From contig JABAQJ010000006.1 of the NCBI GenBank assembly GCA_019186945.1, positions 248,001 through 312,000 on the forward strand: 64,000 nt of DNA. Direction: 5' to 3'. Below are positions 29,098-39,094 of this stretch, piece by piece. The notes beneath the pieces were generated by a model that searched no databases, had not been told where the DNA came from, and worked only from the letters and a program-made list of their open reading frames with translations. The number at the start of each line of letters is the position of its first letter. The stretch's first letter is position 1. Origin of the DNA: Gemmatimonadaceae bacterium. Lineage in GTDB: Bacteria > Gemmatimonadota > Gemmatimonadetes > Gemmatimonadales > Gemmatimonadaceae. Position numbers and translations under genes: made by a program.

Positions 29098-31575
29098 ATG
29101 ACAACCCCACCCTCCCGAATGAGCGGCGACGCCGCCTCATCGCAGCACCCGCCGGCGCCGCCCGCCTACGACCCCGCCGCCATCGAAACCAAGTGGCAGC
29201 AGATCTGGCGCGACCAGGGCACGAACCACACCGACCTGAAGGGAGGAAAGAACCCGTTCTACGCCCTCATGATGTTCCCGTACCCGTCCGCGGAGGGGCT
29301 CCATGTCGGTAACCTCTTCGCGTTCACTGGCAACGACATCTATGGACGATTTCATCGCCTGCGCGGGCACACGGTGTTCGAGCCACTGGGCTACGATGCC
29401 TTCGGCATCCACTCGGAGAACTACGCGATCAAGGTCGGCGAGCATCCGATGCGCCTCATCCCGAGGAACATCGCGAACTTCCGCCGTCAGTTGGAACGCG
29501 CCGGACTGATGGTGGACTGGCGGTATGCGGTCGACACGACGGACCCATCGTACTACAAGTGGACGCAGTGGGTCTTCATCCAGCTGTTGAAGAAGGGGCT
29601 TGCCTACAAAAAGAAGGCGGCGGTCAACTGGTGCCCCAGTTGCAAGACGGTGCTGGCCAACGAGCAGGTCGTCGCGGGCGAGTGCGAGCGCTGCGCCACC
29701 AGGGTCGAGCAGCGGCAGCTCGAACAGTGGTTCTTCCGCATCTCCGAGTACGCCCCCCGCCTGCTCGCCAACCTAGAGAAGCTGGATTGGTCGCACACCA
29801 CGCTCACCGCTCAACGGAACTGGATCGGCAAGAGCGAGGGGGCCGAGCTGAGGTTTGGAATCAGGGAAGCGCCGGCCGCCGAGCCGATCACCGTCTTCAC
29901 GACACGCCCGGACACGATCTTCGGCGCGACGTACATGGTGCTCGCTCCCGAGCATCCGATCGTTGACGTCATCACGTTGCCGGAGCATCGCGGTGCCGTA
30001 GACGCCTACCGCGAGCGCACGGCGTCGCAGGATGTCGTCGCTCGAAAGGTGAACAAGGACAAGACCGGCGTTTTCACCGGCGCCCACGCGGTGAATCCGG
30101 CCACCGGGCAGGCGATCCCGATTTGGATAGCCGACTACGTCCTGATGGAGTACGGGACGGGCGCTATCATGGCCGTTCCGGGCCACGACGAGCGTGACTT
30201 CGCATTCGCCACGACGTTCTCGTTGCCGATTGTGCGCGTCGTTGCGGCCGCCGGCGAGACCGCGCAGACGCCGCTGATCGAAGCCTGCCACCAGGACCGC
30301 GACGGCCGACTGGTCAACTCGGCCCAGTTCGACGGGCTGAGTGTAGCTGACGGCATGCGAGAGATCGTTGCCTGGCTCGCCGGGAAGGGGGCAGGGAAGG
30401 CGGTGGTGAACTACAGACTGCACGACTGGTGCATCTCGCGGCAGCGGTACTGGGGGCCGCCGATCCCGGTCATCTACTGCGACGCATGCGGACCGCAGGC
30501 GGTCCCGGAGAAGGACCTACCGGTGATCCTCCCGGACATCTCCGACTTCCGGCCGGACGATTCCGGCATTTCCCCGCTCGCGCGTCACGAGAGCTGGTAT
30601 CACGCGCCCTGTCCCGCGTGCGGGAAGCAGGGGCGGCGCGAAACGGATGTGAGCGACACGTTCCTCGACAGCGGCTGGTACTTCCTCCGCTACCCGTCCG
30701 CCGATCGCAGCGATGTGCCGTTCGATCCCGCGCTCACGAAGAAGTGGCTTCCGGTCACGTCCTACATCGGTGGAAACGAACACGCCGTGTTGCATCTGTT
30801 GTACTCGCGCTTTCTGACGATGGTGCTGCACGATCTGGGGCTGGTCGACTTCGAGGAGCCGTTCGCGAAGTTCCGGGCCCACGGCCTCATCATCAAGGAA
30901 GGGGCCAAGATGTCGAAGACGAAAGGGAACGTCGTGGTGCCCGACCGGCTCATCGACGAGTGGGGCGCGGATGCGTTCCGGACATACCTGATGTTCCTTG
31001 GGCCTTATGAGGAAGGTGGCGACTTCCGCGACCAGGGCATGTCCGGTGTGAGGCGCTTCCTCGACCGATTGTGGCTGGCGGCGCACGATGCCAGCACGGA
31101 TGGCAAGCCGGACCCGATCGTTATCCGCAAGCTCCACCAGACGATCCGGAAAGTCACGGAAGACATTCCGGCGCTGAGCTACAACACGGCGATCGCCGCG
31201 ATGATGGAATACATGAATACGCTGCGCAAGGGCGAACGCGCGGTCCAGCGCGCGGAGGTCGAGCCGCTCGTGCAACTGGTGTCGCCGTTTGCGCCGCACA
31301 TCGCTGAGGAGCTGTGGTCGCTTTTCGGACACTCCGAAAGCGTATTCGATGCCGGATGGCCATCGTGGGATGCCGCGTTGGTCCGGGAGGATACGGTGCA
31401 GCTGGCGGTCCAGGTGAACGGGAAGCTGCGCGGCACGCTCGCTGTCAGTCCTGACGTATCGCAGGACGACGCACTGACGCTGGCGCTGGCCGAGCCGTCG
31501 ATCGCGAAGTTCGTGACGGAGGGGCCGCGCAAGGTGGTGTTCGTACGGGGACGCCTGTTGAATCTGGTGGTGTGA
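29098..31575 (+). CDS. leuS: Leucyl-tRNA synthetase
   Basis: Charges tRNA-Leu. The class I signatures are present: the HIGH equivalent '[20 protein letters not shown]' and KMSKTKGN near the C-terminal third. The CP1 editing domain is recognisable ('[20 protein letters not shown]', '[20 protein letters not shown]'), and zinc-finger-like Cys pairs ('[21 protein letters not shown]' and 'CDACGPQ') occur in the expected places. ATG 29098 gives 825 residues, a normal bacterial length; the frame runs open to 28972 but that part overlaps the divergent chemoreceptor. The gene stands alone. Confidence 0.96.
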   Translation: MTTPPSRMSGDAASSQHPPAPPAYDPAAIETKWQQIWRDQGTNHTDLKGGKNPFYALMMFPYPSAEGLHVGNLFAFTGNDIYGRFHRLRGHTVFEPLGYDAFGIHSENYAIKVGEHPMRLIPRNIANFRRQLERAGLMVDWRYAVDTTDPSYYKWTQWVFIQLLKKGLAYKKKAAVNWCPSCKTVLANEQVVAGECERCATRVEQRQLEQWFFRISEYAPRLLANLEKLDWSHTTLTAQRNWIGKSEGAELRFGIREAPAAEPITVFTTRPDTIFGATYMVLAPEHPIVDVITLPEHRGAVDAYRERTASQDVVARKVNKDKTGVFTGAHAVNPATGQAIPIWIADYVLMEYGTGAIMAVPGHDERDFAFATTFSLPIVRVVAAAGETAQTPLIEACHQDRDGRLVNSAQFDGLSVADGMREIVAWLAGKGAGKAVVNYRLHDWCISRQRYWGPPIPVIYCDACGPQAVPEKDLPVILPDISDFRPDDSGISPLARHESWYHAPCPACGKQGRRETDVSDTFLDSGWYFLRYPSADRSDVPFDPALTKKWLPVTSYIGGNEHAVLHLLYSRFLTMVLHDLGLVDFEEPFAKFRAHGLIIKEGAKMSKTKGNVVVPDRLIDEWGADAFRTYLMFLGPYEEGGDFRDQGMSGVRRFLDRLWLAAHDASTDGKPDPIVIRKLHQTIRKVTEDIPALSYNTAIAAMMEYMNTLRKGERAVQRAEVEPLVQLVSPFAPHIAEELWSLFGHSESVFDAGWPSWDAALVREDTVQLAVQVNGKLRGTLAVSPDVSQDDALTLALAEPSIAKFVTEGPRKVVFVRGRLLNLVV

Positions 31576-31620
31576 CCCACCCGCACTGCGTCAGGCAAGT
31601 GGCCGCCGCGACAGCGGGAG

Positions 31621-31658
31621 AATGAGGGCAGCCCCGCAACCGGAGAGCTGCCCTCGTT
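31621..31658. terminator. Possible bidirectional terminator hairpin
   Basis: GAGGGCAGC (31624-31632) pairs perfectly with GCTGCCCTC, with three more pairs outside including one G-U and a 14-base loop. It lies between the converging leuS and lipoprotein genes, where a shared terminator is expected. There is no good U tract on either side. Confidence 0.45.
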
Positions 31659-31672
31659 GCGTCTGGCGATCG

Positions 31673-32521
31673 TCAGTTCACTGTGAATGGCAGGACCATC
31701 CCATGCTCCAGGTGCGGCTTTCCATCCTTGACGTCAGGCAGGAAGCAGAGCAACACGTACGACCCGGACGTCAGACCGACCGGCACGTATTCCGTGGTCC
31801 CCGGCATGAATCCGGAGGTGCCGCCCAGGGCCGATGCAGGCGGAGGACCCTGATACGTTGCGGCCCACCGGGCCAGATCCTCTGCGGTCTTGCCGGAATC
31901 GAGCTTGGCGATGAACACCTCGTGATGCTGTGTGCCCACGTTCTCTACCTTGATCACGTGCGATCCCTGCGTCGGCGGAGTGGAGAACGCGAACGAATAG
32001 TCGTTCAAGGTGAGCGTGATGTCGGAGACGGGCACCGCCGCGGCCACGGACGGCCCGGACGTTACCGTGAGCGCCTTCGCCATCCCCTTGGCGACGTGCG
32101 GCACCCGGTCCGGCAAGTCGACGAAACAGACGATGGCGTAATTGCCGGGCTCGATATTCAGGATCGCCGCCGACTCCGCGCCGGGATTGGGCGGATTCAC
32201 ACCGCCAGCCTCAATCGCCCACGACGGTGGCGCGTCCGTAGGCTTCATGGACTTCATTAGCGCCGCGAGATCGTCGAACGTCTTCCCTTCCGTGAGGCGG
32301 ATCAGCTGGATATGGTGCAAGGTATTCCCGGCGTTCTTCAACACCAGCTTCGTCCAACCGCCGGGAATCGTGTCCGGACCATCGAACGAGAAGTCCTTCG
32401 TCGTAATCGCGACCACGTTCGGATCCGGCGCAGCCGTCGCCGTGCTGTCGACCTGCGCCTCGGGCGTGGCACAGCCAGCAACAGCGAGCAACACCGCGAC
32501 TGCCAAGGGGCGATATTGCAT
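31673..32521 (-). CDS. Lipoprotein with two tandem cupredoxin-like domains
   Basis: Begins at ATG 32521 (GGGAG at a good distance) with a type II signal: hydrophobic 'YRPLAVAVLLAVAGC', cysteine followed by Ala-Thr-Pro. The mature part holds two related copies. Copy one runs 'AITTKDFSFDGPDTIPGGWTKLVLKNAGNTLHHIQLIRL' then 'GKTFDDLAALMK'; copy two runs 'LTLNDYSFAFSTPPTQGSHVIKVENVGTQHHEVFIAKL' then 'GKTAEDLARWAA'. Each ends with a 'G.Y...CF/C.....PH...GM' pattern typical of beta-sandwich cupredoxins, but the classical copper Cys-His-Met set is only partly there (HH, C, H, M). Copper binding is possible but unproven. About 282 residues; envelope location. Confidence 0.75.
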   Translation of the reverse strand: MQYRPLAVAVLLAVAGCATPEAQVDSTATAAPDPNVVAITTKDFSFDGPDTIPGGWTKLVLKNAGNTLHHIQLIRLTEGKTFDDLAALMKSMKPTDAPPSWAIEAGGVNPPNPGAESAAILNIEPGNYAIVCFVDLPDRVPHVAKGMAKALTVTSGPSVAAAVPVSDITLTLNDYSFAFSTPPTQGSHVIKVENVGTQHHEVFIAKLDSGKTAEDLARWAATYQGPPPASALGGTSGFMPGTTEYVPVGLTSGSYVLLCFLPDVKDGKPHLEHGMVLPFTVN

Positions 32522-32679
32522 CTTGAACTCCCGTAAAAAGGTTGAGCACAAAGACAGCTTTTCTTTCGCGGACAACATTTCGCTCGATGCGTGACTAGTC
32601 AACTCCCTTACCGCCAACTCCTGACCCGACCGCGGCCATATCCTGCCCTAGCCCCGGTCAGCCGGAAGGCATCGCACCA

Positions 32680-33750
32680 ATGACGTATTTGTCAGCTCTC
32701 CCGGAGCCCATGCCAGGCTCCGCCAATCGCACGCTCATACTCTCGGACCTGGACGTCACACGGCTCCTGCCAATGGCGGCTTGCATCGATGTCATGGAGC
32801 ATGCACTTCGAGCTTTGGCGGCCGGTGACGCCGTGCTCCCGCTCCGCACAGTGCTCCGACTACCAGGTTCATCCGACGCTTTCGCCCTGATGCCGTCGCT
32901 CCTGACTACGGGAACGGATCACGCAAAGCGTACCTCCGCGCTAGGCGCGAAGGTCATCACGGTTTTTCCGGGGAACGATCTCACTCCGCTGGATTCGCAT
33001 ATCGGCGTGGTCCTGCTGTTCGATGGCCAACAGGGACGACTGCGCGCGATCATGGACGCCTCGTCGATCACGGCCATTCGCACCGCCGCCGTTTCCGGGC
33101 TTGCCACGCGCCTGTTGGCGCGACCTGACGCCACCGACCTGGCGATCCTGGGGTCGGGGGCGCAGGCCATGACCCACTTGGACGCCATGCGATGTGTGCG
33201 GAATGTCCAGCGAGTGCGCGTCTGGAGCCGCACTCCGTCACGCGCAGCACGTTTCGCGGCTCGGGCGAGCGCCAGGTTTCAGTGCCCCGTCGAACCCTGT
33301 TTCACCGCACGAGAGGCGGTAACGGACGCTCACATCGTCTGCACGGTGACGTCAGCCCGCGAACCCGTGCTCGAGGGCGAGTGGATCGCGCCTGGAACGC
33401 ACATCAATGCCGTCGGCGCCTCGTTCTCGACAACGCGTGAGCTCGATACAGCGGCCGTTCGTCGTGCGGTCGTGTACGTCGACCGGGTGGAATCCGCCTT
33501 GGCGGAAGCTGGCGACCTGTTGATCCCGATTGTCGAAGGTGCCATCGAGCGGGATCATATTCGCGGCGAGATCGGCGCACTCCTGCGTGGGGATGTCGCA
33601 GGCCCTGATGCAGCCGACGACGTCACGTTGTTCAAGTCGCTGGGCCTTGCCGTGGAGGACTTGGCGGCCGCCCAGTACCTGTATGCGCGTGCTCTGGCGA
33701 CCGAGACCGGCACGAGTGTGTTCATTGGCGGGGTCAGACACGATATGTAG
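32680..33750 (+). CDS. Ornithine cyclodeaminase / mu-crystallin family protein
   Basis: A 356-residue NAD(P)-dependent enzyme of the OCD family. Visible landmarks are the substrate-domain 'LGAKVITVFPGN' lysine, the 'ASSITAIRTAAVSGLATRLLAR' helix, and the Rossmann glycine motif 'LAILGSGAQAMTHLDAM', followed by 'VWSRTPSRAARFAA'. The acidic end 'DDVTLFKSLGLAVEDLAAAQYLY' is also characteristic. Members act as ornithine cyclodeaminase, alanine dehydrogenase, ketimine reductase or opine-type enzymes, and sequence alone does not separate these. ATG 32680 is used; a second Met at residue 11 is possible. No biosynthetic neighbour reveals the pathway. Confidence 0.88.
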   Translation: MTYLSALPEPMPGSANRTLILSDLDVTRLLPMAACIDVMEHALRALAAGDAVLPLRTVLRLPGSSDAFALMPSLLTTGTDHAKRTSALGAKVITVFPGNDLTPLDSHIGVVLLFDGQQGRLRAIMDASSITAIRTAAVSGLATRLLARPDATDLAILGSGAQAMTHLDAMRCVRNVQRVRVWSRTPSRAARFAARASARFQCPVEPCFTAREAVTDAHIVCTVTSAREPVLEGEWIAPGTHINAVGASFSTTRELDTAAVRRAVVYVDRVESALAEAGDLLIPIVEGAIERDHIRGEIGALLRGDVAGPDAADDVTLFKSLGLAVEDLAAAQYLYARALATETGTSVFIGGVRHDM

Positions 33751-33865
33751 CCTGGAGATTCGCCCGCGTTACCCTTGGTCGAGACCACTGGCTGCGGATC
33801 TCGTCATACGCGCTCACGCCGTCGCGGAGTAAGCGTCGACCCACGCGACTCGCCAGGTTCCTCGC

Positions 33866-35035
33866 CTAGCCGGAGAAGAGCCAGGCGCTGATCCAGTTCC
33901 CAGCCAGGTAGCCAGCGAGGGCGACGCCGAGCCCGACGACGAACATGTCGAACCCGGAACGCAGCACTCCTCGGCCGGTGAAGACCGATCGGGCCGCGCC
34001 GACGAGGAAATGCGCCGCCATCGCCAGCGAAAACGAAATGGCGATCGCAGGCGTCCCGCGCCACACGAAGAAGGGCATTACTGGAATCAGGGCGCCGACC
34101 GCCGTTGCCAGTCCGGTGATCCATCCTTCGCGAAGGGGCGACGCGCCCGATTCGCCGATGCCCAGTTCCGATTGAACCTTCTCTCTGAGCATCTGCTCCG
34201 GGTTCTTCATGACCTCAGTAGCGAGTGCATGGGCCGCTTCGGCACGCATGCCCTTTGCTTCGTAAATCAGCGCCAGTTCGTCGCGCTCGACGTCCGGCAT
34301 GATCGCGATCTCGTCGCGTTCCATCGCGATCTCGTGCGCGTAGACTTCCTGTTCGCTCTTGGCGGCGAGGTATCCGCTCGCACCCATGGAGAGCGCGTCG
34401 GCGACAAGGCCGGCGACGCCGGCGACCACGACTGCCTCATGCTGCGCTGCCGATGCGGCTCCAAGGACGCCAGCGACCAATCCGAAGTTGGCGGTAAGGC
34501 CATCGTTGAATCCGTAGACCACGTTTCTCAGGAAACCTCCCGACTCGGCGCGATGCCATGGTTCGGCGAGGCCCGACTTGCCCGACAGACCGGCGAGTTC
34601 CGTGGCGTGTTCTGCGCTCTCGCGCGCGAGCGTGAGGGACTCTGCGCCGCCAGCTGCACCTCTCGGCGTCTGGCGGTGCATGTCGAGGTAGGCCTTGACC
34701 TCACGTCCTTCTTCGCGGAGCAGCATGGGAAGCAGCGCGCCGGTCCCGAAGCGCCTGCCGATCGTCGCCATCAGCCGAGCGCGAGCGGATGGGTGGAAGG
34801 TGGGTGGCGCCTTTCCGTGCTGTCGGAGCAGATCCGCCCAGATCGTCACGTGCCGCTGTTCGACTTCGACCAGGTGCAGGAAGACCGCCCGCCTTTTGGG
34901 GTCAGACTCCATTTCGGCGAGCACGGCGTACAGGAAGGCGGCATCGCCTTCGTCCTGCCAATGCTCGCGGAACGCCTCGATGTTCGGTGGCGACGTACCG
35001 GGCGGCGATGCAGGAGGAACAGTCGCAGCAGACAT
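33866..35035 (-). CDS. mbfA: MbfA-like fusion of ferritin-like domain and VIT1/CCC1 iron transporter
   Basis: Residues about 20-150 form a rubrerythrin/ferritin-like four-helix region with E/H iron ligands ('FREHWQDEGDAAFLY', 'LAEMESDP', 'LVEVEQRHVTIWADLL'). From about 165 on the protein is a VIT1 family transporter: 'NVVYGFNDGLTANFGLVAGVLGAA', 'SMGASGYLAAKSEQEVYAHEIAMERDEI', then three more hydrophobic helices. The same architecture in alpha-proteobacterial MbfA exports iron and protects against iron and peroxide stress; that role is inferred here. 389 residues is full length. It is transcribed divergently from the PDZ gene; I see no convincing Irr/Fur box in the 110 bases between. Confidence 0.88.
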   Translation of the reverse strand: MSAATVPPASPPGTSPPNIEAFREHWQDEGDAAFLYAVLAEMESDPKRRAVFLHLVEVEQRHVTIWADLLRQHGKAPPTFHPSARARLMATIGRRFGTGALLPMLLREEGREVKAYLDMHRQTPRGAAGGAESLTLARESAEHATELAGLSGKSGLAEPWHRAESGGFLRNVVYGFNDGLTANFGLVAGVLGAASAAQHEAVVVAGVAGLVADALSMGASGYLAAKSEQEVYAHEIAMERDEIAIMPDVERDELALIYEAKGMRAEAAHALATEVMKNPEQMLREKVQSELGIGESGASPLREGWITGLATAVGALIPVMPFFVWRGTPAIAISFSLAMAAHFLVGAARSVFTGRGVLRSGFDMFVVGLGVALAGYLAGNWISAWLFSG

Positions 35036-35145
35036 GATGGAGAATATGGCGGGGCCGACTCTCGCTCGTCAGCGGCTGGGCCGGCGGCAACCATCCCCGG
35101 TCGGCGTCGTGTCACAGAGGTGGACCATTCCGATGGCGATGACAT

Positions 35146-36333
35146 ATGCGAAACCAAATGATGACGTTGACACTGCTAACGATCGCGGAGGCCTTCACCA
35201 CATCCGCGGGCGCACAGGTGCGGACGGAGCGGCACGAGCGAGAGCCGCGAGAGCGAATGACGTGGCTTGCAGGCGCCAGCGACCGCCCGCGGCTGGGCGT
35301 CTCGATTTCGGCGGGAACGCGCCGCGATACTCTCGGTCTACTCGTAACCGGTGTTACGGAAGGCGGAGCAGCGGCCAAAGCCGGTATCGAGGAGGGTGAT
35401 CGACTCGCCTCGATCGGCAGTGTCAGTTTGCGCCTGTCGCCGGAGGATGCGGGAGAGGAGGACATGGCGGGCGTGGCGCAGCGCCGCTTGATCCGTGAAC
35501 TCGACAGGCACGAGGCTGGCGACGAGGTTGAACTGCGGGTCTACTCGAACGGCCAGTGGAAGACGCTGAAGGCGACGTTGACAGCGCCGGCCGAATCCGC
35601 CTTCGGAGAGACTGTCCTCGGCGCGCTGCGCGAATCGCGTTCGAACCGCGCGGTACTCGGACTGAGTTTCGGCATGTCGGGCAGCAGGCGCGACACGTTA
35701 GGCATCATGGTATCGTCGGTTACCGACGACGGCCCCGCAGACAAGGCAGGGATCGAGGAAGGAGACCGGATCGTCGCGATCAACGGTGTCGATCTCCGTG
35801 TTCCGAAGGAGGATGCAGGAGACTGGTCGGCGAGCAGCCTTCGTGCGCGACGAGTCACTCGAGAACTGGAGAAGGTGAAGGTCGGCGATGCCGTGGACCT
35901 GCGTGTCTACCGAGACGGGCAGATCCGGACCGTGAGCGTTACGACGATCAAGGCGGCGGATCTGCCTGACGCGGACCGAAGCTTCTTTTTCGGCGATGGC
36001 ATGGAAGGATTGACGCTGCCGAGGATCGCGCGTCCGCCGGAAGCTCCGTATCCGCCAGAAGCACCTGGGATTCCGCGCACGCCGCGACGTCCGATGATGT
36101 TCCGGTGGGACGACGATGGCGAGGTGCGGCTGCGCCTGGATCCGCAGTTGCGCTCGGATATCGAGGACGGCATGCGTGGGCTGGAGCGTGGGATGATCGA
36201 ACTCCGTCGTGCCATTCCACGCGTTCGGGTCAGGGTGTACCGCGACATCGACGAGTCCGTCGGCTCGCCCGTCCCGGAGCCGCGCCTGCGCAGCGCACCG
36301 GCGTTCGCCGGCGCGGTTGTATCTGCCGGCTAG
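35146..36333 (+). CDS. Secreted protein with two PDZ domains
   Basis: A 395-residue protein with a short hydrophobic leader ending 'TTSAGAQ'. Two closely similar PDZ repeats follow: 'PRLGVSISAGTRRDTLGLLVTGVTEGGAAAKAGIEEGDRLASIG' and 'AVLGLSFGMSGSRRDTLGIMVSSVTDDGPADKAGIEEGDRIVAIN', each about 120 residues. There is no protease domain, so it is presumably a periplasmic binding or adaptor protein recognising C-terminal or unfolded peptides. The C-terminal 100 residues are Pro/Arg-rich and probably loosely structured ('PPEAPYPPEAPGIPRTPRRP'). Its TAG stop interlocks with the stop of the converging kup gene. Confidence 0.82.
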   Translation: MRNQMMTLTLLTIAEAFTTSAGAQVRTERHEREPRERMTWLAGASDRPRLGVSISAGTRRDTLGLLVTGVTEGGAAAKAGIEEGDRLASIGSVSLRLSPEDAGEEDMAGVAQRRLIRELDRHEAGDEVELRVYSNGQWKTLKATLTAPAESAFGETVLGALRESRSNRAVLGLSFGMSGSRRDTLGIMVSSVTDDGPADKAGIEEGDRIVAINGVDLRVPKEDAGDWSASSLRARRVTRELEKVKVGDAVDLRVYRDGQIRTVSVTTIKAADLPDADRSFFFGDGMEGLTLPRIARPPEAPYPPEAPGIPRTPRRPMMFRWDDDGEVRLRLDPQLRSDIEDGMRGLERGMIELRRAIPRVRVRVYRDIDESVGSPVPEPRLRSAPAFAGAVVSAG

Positions 36334-38318
36334 AACTCGATCTGGGCTCCGAGTTCGACGACGCGGTTCGGTGGAATGCCGAAGAACTCCGTTGCCGAAC
36401 GCGAGTTGCGCGCCATGAGGGCGAAGAGTTTCTTCCGCCATCGCTGCATTCCGCCGCCGCTCTTGGGGATGAGCTGCTCGCGTCCCAGATAGTACGTGGT
36501 GTCCAGCCGTCGTGTCTTGATGCCGGCTTCGGCACACCGGTACCGCAGAAGCTCGACGTTCGGTGTCTCCATGAAGCCGTAGTAGGCCTTCACGCGCCAG
36601 AAGCCAAGCGGCAGCTTCTCGATACTGACGCGGTCCGCTGGAGACACCTCCGGGACTTCCTTGCCGATGATCGAGAGCAGGAGAACCTGTTCGTGCAGCA
36701 CCTTGTTGTGTTTGAGGTGATGCAGCAATACCACCGGCGTTCCTTCGGACTCTGAAGTCAGGAACACGGCGGTTCCGGGAACGCGCACCGTCTTCCCCTG
36801 CTCGAGGCTGGCGACGAGATCCTCGAACGGGAGCGATCGCTCCGTCAGGATGTCGCGCAGGAGCATGCGGCCGCGCTTCCACGTGCTCATCATGACCAGC
36901 ACGGCGGCTGCGATCGCGAGTGGAACCCACCCGCCGCTTTCCGCCTTGCGCAGGTTCGCCAGAAACAACGACAGGTCGATCACGGAGAAGAACGCGAGGA
37001 ACGCGCCGGCCTGGAATGCGCTCCAACCGAAGCGCTGACGCGCGATCGTGAAGAACAGGAGATTGGTGATCGCCATCGTCCCGGTTACCGCCACACCGTA
37101 CATCTGGCCTAACGCGGTGGAGTCCTTGTAGATCAGGACGAGCATCAGCGTGCCGACCGCAAGGGCGACGTTGACCTCCGGGATATAAATCTGCCCTGCC
37201 TCGGTCTTCGACGTGTGGACGATGGTGACACGCGGTGAGTAGCCCAGCTGGACCGCCTGTTGCGTGAGCGAAAACGCACCGGAAATGAGCGCTTGCGATG
37301 CCACGACCGCCGCGAGTGTGGAGATCACGAGCTGCGGCATGACCCACCAGCTGGGGGCGAGCAGGTAGAACGGGTTCTCGATCGCTGTCGGTTGCGCCAG
37401 GAGCAAGGCACCCTGGCCGAAGTAGTTGAGGAGCAGGGAAGGGAGGACGAGCGCGAACCAGGCGACGCGTATCGGACGGCGACCGAAGTGCCCCATGTCC
37501 GCATACAGCGCTTCCCCGCCAGTGACAACCAGCACGACCGCGCCGAGGACCGCGAACGACTTGACCGGGTGAGCGGCGAAGAACGTGAACCCGTGCAAGG
37601 GGTTCATCGATGCGAGAATGTCCGGATGCAGCAGGATGCCACGTATGCCGAGGACAGCAATGCTGAAGAACCATGCCAGCATGATCCACGCGAACGTGCC
37701 GCCGATGCGCGCCGTCCCGTGGTGCTGGAAATAAAAGAGCAAGGCGATGATCCCGAACGAGATCGGTACCACATAATTCCGGAGATCCGCCCGGTAAATC
37801 TCGAGCCCCTCGATGGCGCCCAACACGGAAATTGCCGGAGTAATGATCCCGTCACCGTAGAGAAACGCGCCGCCGAACAGGCCGAGCAGGATCAACACAC
37901 CACGCCACCGACTGGGGCGGTCCACTCGCCGGCCCGACTCGATGATCAGCGCGAGCAGCGCATAGACGCCGCCTGCGCCGCGGTTGTCGGCGCGCAGGAT
38001 AAACCCGACGTACTTCACGGACACGATCAGGATCAGCGCCCAGAAGACGAGTGAAAGAAGTCCGAAAATGTTCTGCGGGTCAGGGGCGAGCCCGTACGAG
38101 GACTTGAACGCGTCCTTGATCGAGTAGAGTGTGCTGGTCCCGATATCGCCGAACACGACCCCGAGGGCCGTCAGCGTCAGAATCGCGAGACGTTTCCCTT
38201 CGGGATGCTCCTCGACGTGGGGTCGCTGGAGTGGCGCCGGTATCTCCGATGTCGTAGTTACCGACATCGCGCTTTTCGAGGGTTCGCCTTCTCCTGGTGG
38301 GACCGGAGTGGCGGTCAT
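36330..38318 (-). CDS. kup: Potassium uptake protein, Kup family
   Basis: A 662-residue K+/H+ symporter with about twelve transmembrane helices and a cytoplasmic C-terminal domain. Family text is clear: 'LGVVFGDIGTSTLYSIKDAFKSSYG', 'NRGAGGVYALLALI', 'DGIITPAISVLGAIEGLEIY', 'GGEALYADMGHFGRRPIRVAW', 'NYFGQGALLL' and 'YYGFMETPNVELLRY'. ATG 38318 is used; ATG 38267 would drop 17 poorly conserved residues. The gene lies downstream of the PadR regulator on the same strand but a terminator separates them, so it probably has its own promoter. Confidence 0.95.
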   Translation of the reverse strand: MTATPVPPGEGEPSKSAMSVTTTSEIPAPLQRPHVEEHPEGKRLAILTLTALGVVFGDIGTSTLYSIKDAFKSSYGLAPDPQNIFGLLSLVFWALILIVSVKYVGFILRADNRGAGGVYALLALIIESGRRVDRPSRWRGVLILLGLFGGAFLYGDGIITPAISVLGAIEGLEIYRADLRNYVVPISFGIIALLFYFQHHGTARIGGTFAWIMLAWFFSIAVLGIRGILLHPDILASMNPLHGFTFFAAHPVKSFAVLGAVVLVVTGGEALYADMGHFGRRPIRVAWFALVLPSLLLNYFGQGALLLAQPTAIENPFYLLAPSWWVMPQLVISTLAAVVASQALISGAFSLTQQAVQLGYSPRVTIVHTSKTEAGQIYIPEVNVALAVGTLMLVLIYKDSTALGQMYGVAVTGTMAITNLLFFTIARQRFGWSAFQAGAFLAFFSVIDLSLFLANLRKAESGGWVPLAIAAAVLVMMSTWKRGRMLLRDILTERSLPFEDLVASLEQGKTVRVPGTAVFLTSESEGTPVVLLHHLKHNKVLHEQVLLLSIIGKEVPEVSPADRVSIEKLPLGFWRVKAYYGFMETPNVELLRYRCAEAGIKTRRLDTTYYLGREQLIPKSGGGMQRWRKKLFALMARNSRSATEFFGIPPNRVVELGAQIEF

Positions 38319-38376
38319 GCTTCAAGGGGTGCGGGACGCACCAAAGGAATCGTCTCTACTGAGGTACGGGAAAACA

Positions 38377-38410
38377 AGGCGGGTAGCCGGACATGGCCAG
38401 CAACCCGCCT
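38377..38410 (-). terminator. Rho-independent terminator of the PadR gene
   Basis: AGGCGGGT and ACCCGCCT form a perfect 8-bp stem around an 18-base loop that can itself pair weakly. On the minus strand the hairpin is followed by TTGTTTTCCC. It lies about 40 bases beyond the padR stop and before kup. Confidence 0.7.
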
Positions 38411-38448
38411 GAATCTATTGCGACACAGTGACGCGTAAAGCTCACTCG

Positions 38449-39063
38449 CTAGGCAGTACCGCCGGTCGAACTGCGCCGCTCCACCGCCTCACGTACCTCC
38501 CTGACCGCGCGCTGGATGATCTCCCTCACGCTGCCTGCCAGTTCAGCATCCTTGTAATAGCTGCGAACCGGCCCGTACGTGGCAGCTGCCAAGTCGCGGA
38601 GCGCTCGGTTGATCTCCATCACCTCATCCGAAAGGATGCTCTTCCCGAGTTCCGCAAACCGATCGAACACCTCCTCCACTGCGGGCTTGTTCTGTTGCAG
38701 GTATGACCGACCGGCCTCCGTAATGGAGTAGACTTTCCGGCCGCCTTCCTCGAGCTGTACCGAGGCGAAGCCCATGTCTTCCAGCATCTGCAGCGTTGGG
38801 TACACGGTTCCCGCGCTCGGCGCGTATGCGCCACCCGATTTCTCCTCCAACTCCTTCATGATGTCATAGCCGTGTCGCGGCTTCTCGTCCAGGAGCTTGA
38901 GGATCACGTACTTGAGATCCCCTTGTTCGAACATTCGACCGCCCCGGAATCCACGCCGCCGTCCGCCGCTGCCCCACCAGGATCCAAAAGCCTCCGGATT
39001 GAACGACCAACCCCCACGACCGCTGCCACGGTGCGGGCCACAACCTTGTTCTCCTCCAAACAT
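38449..39063 (-). CDS. PadR family transcriptional regulator
   Basis: From ATG 39063 (GGAGGACGGAG directly upstream) the protein has 204 residues. An N-terminal tail of about 45 residues rich in Gly, Arg and Trp precedes the winged helix 'GDLKYVILKLLDEKPRHGYDIMKELEEKS', 'APSAGTVYPTLQMLEDMGFAS', 'KVYSITEAGRSYL'. The C-terminal helices 'VEEVFDRFAELGKSI' probably make the dimer. The Gly-rich tail is typical of one PadR subgroup in soil bacteria. A perfect inverted repeat just upstream of the start is a likely autoregulatory operator. Its ligand is not predictable; it may control itself or an unlinked transporter. Confidence 0.9.
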   Translation of the reverse strand: MFGGEQGCGPHRGSGRGGWSFNPEAFGSWWGSGGRRRGFRGGRMFEQGDLKYVILKLLDEKPRHGYDIMKELEEKSGGAYAPSAGTVYPTLQMLEDMGFASVQLEEGGRKVYSITEAGRSYLQQNKPAVEEVFDRFAELGKSILSDEVMEINRALRDLAAATYGPVRSYYKDAELAGSVREIIQRAVREVREAVERRSSTGGTA

Positions 39064-39094
39064 CTCCGTCCTCCAGCGAATCTCGACTGCACAA

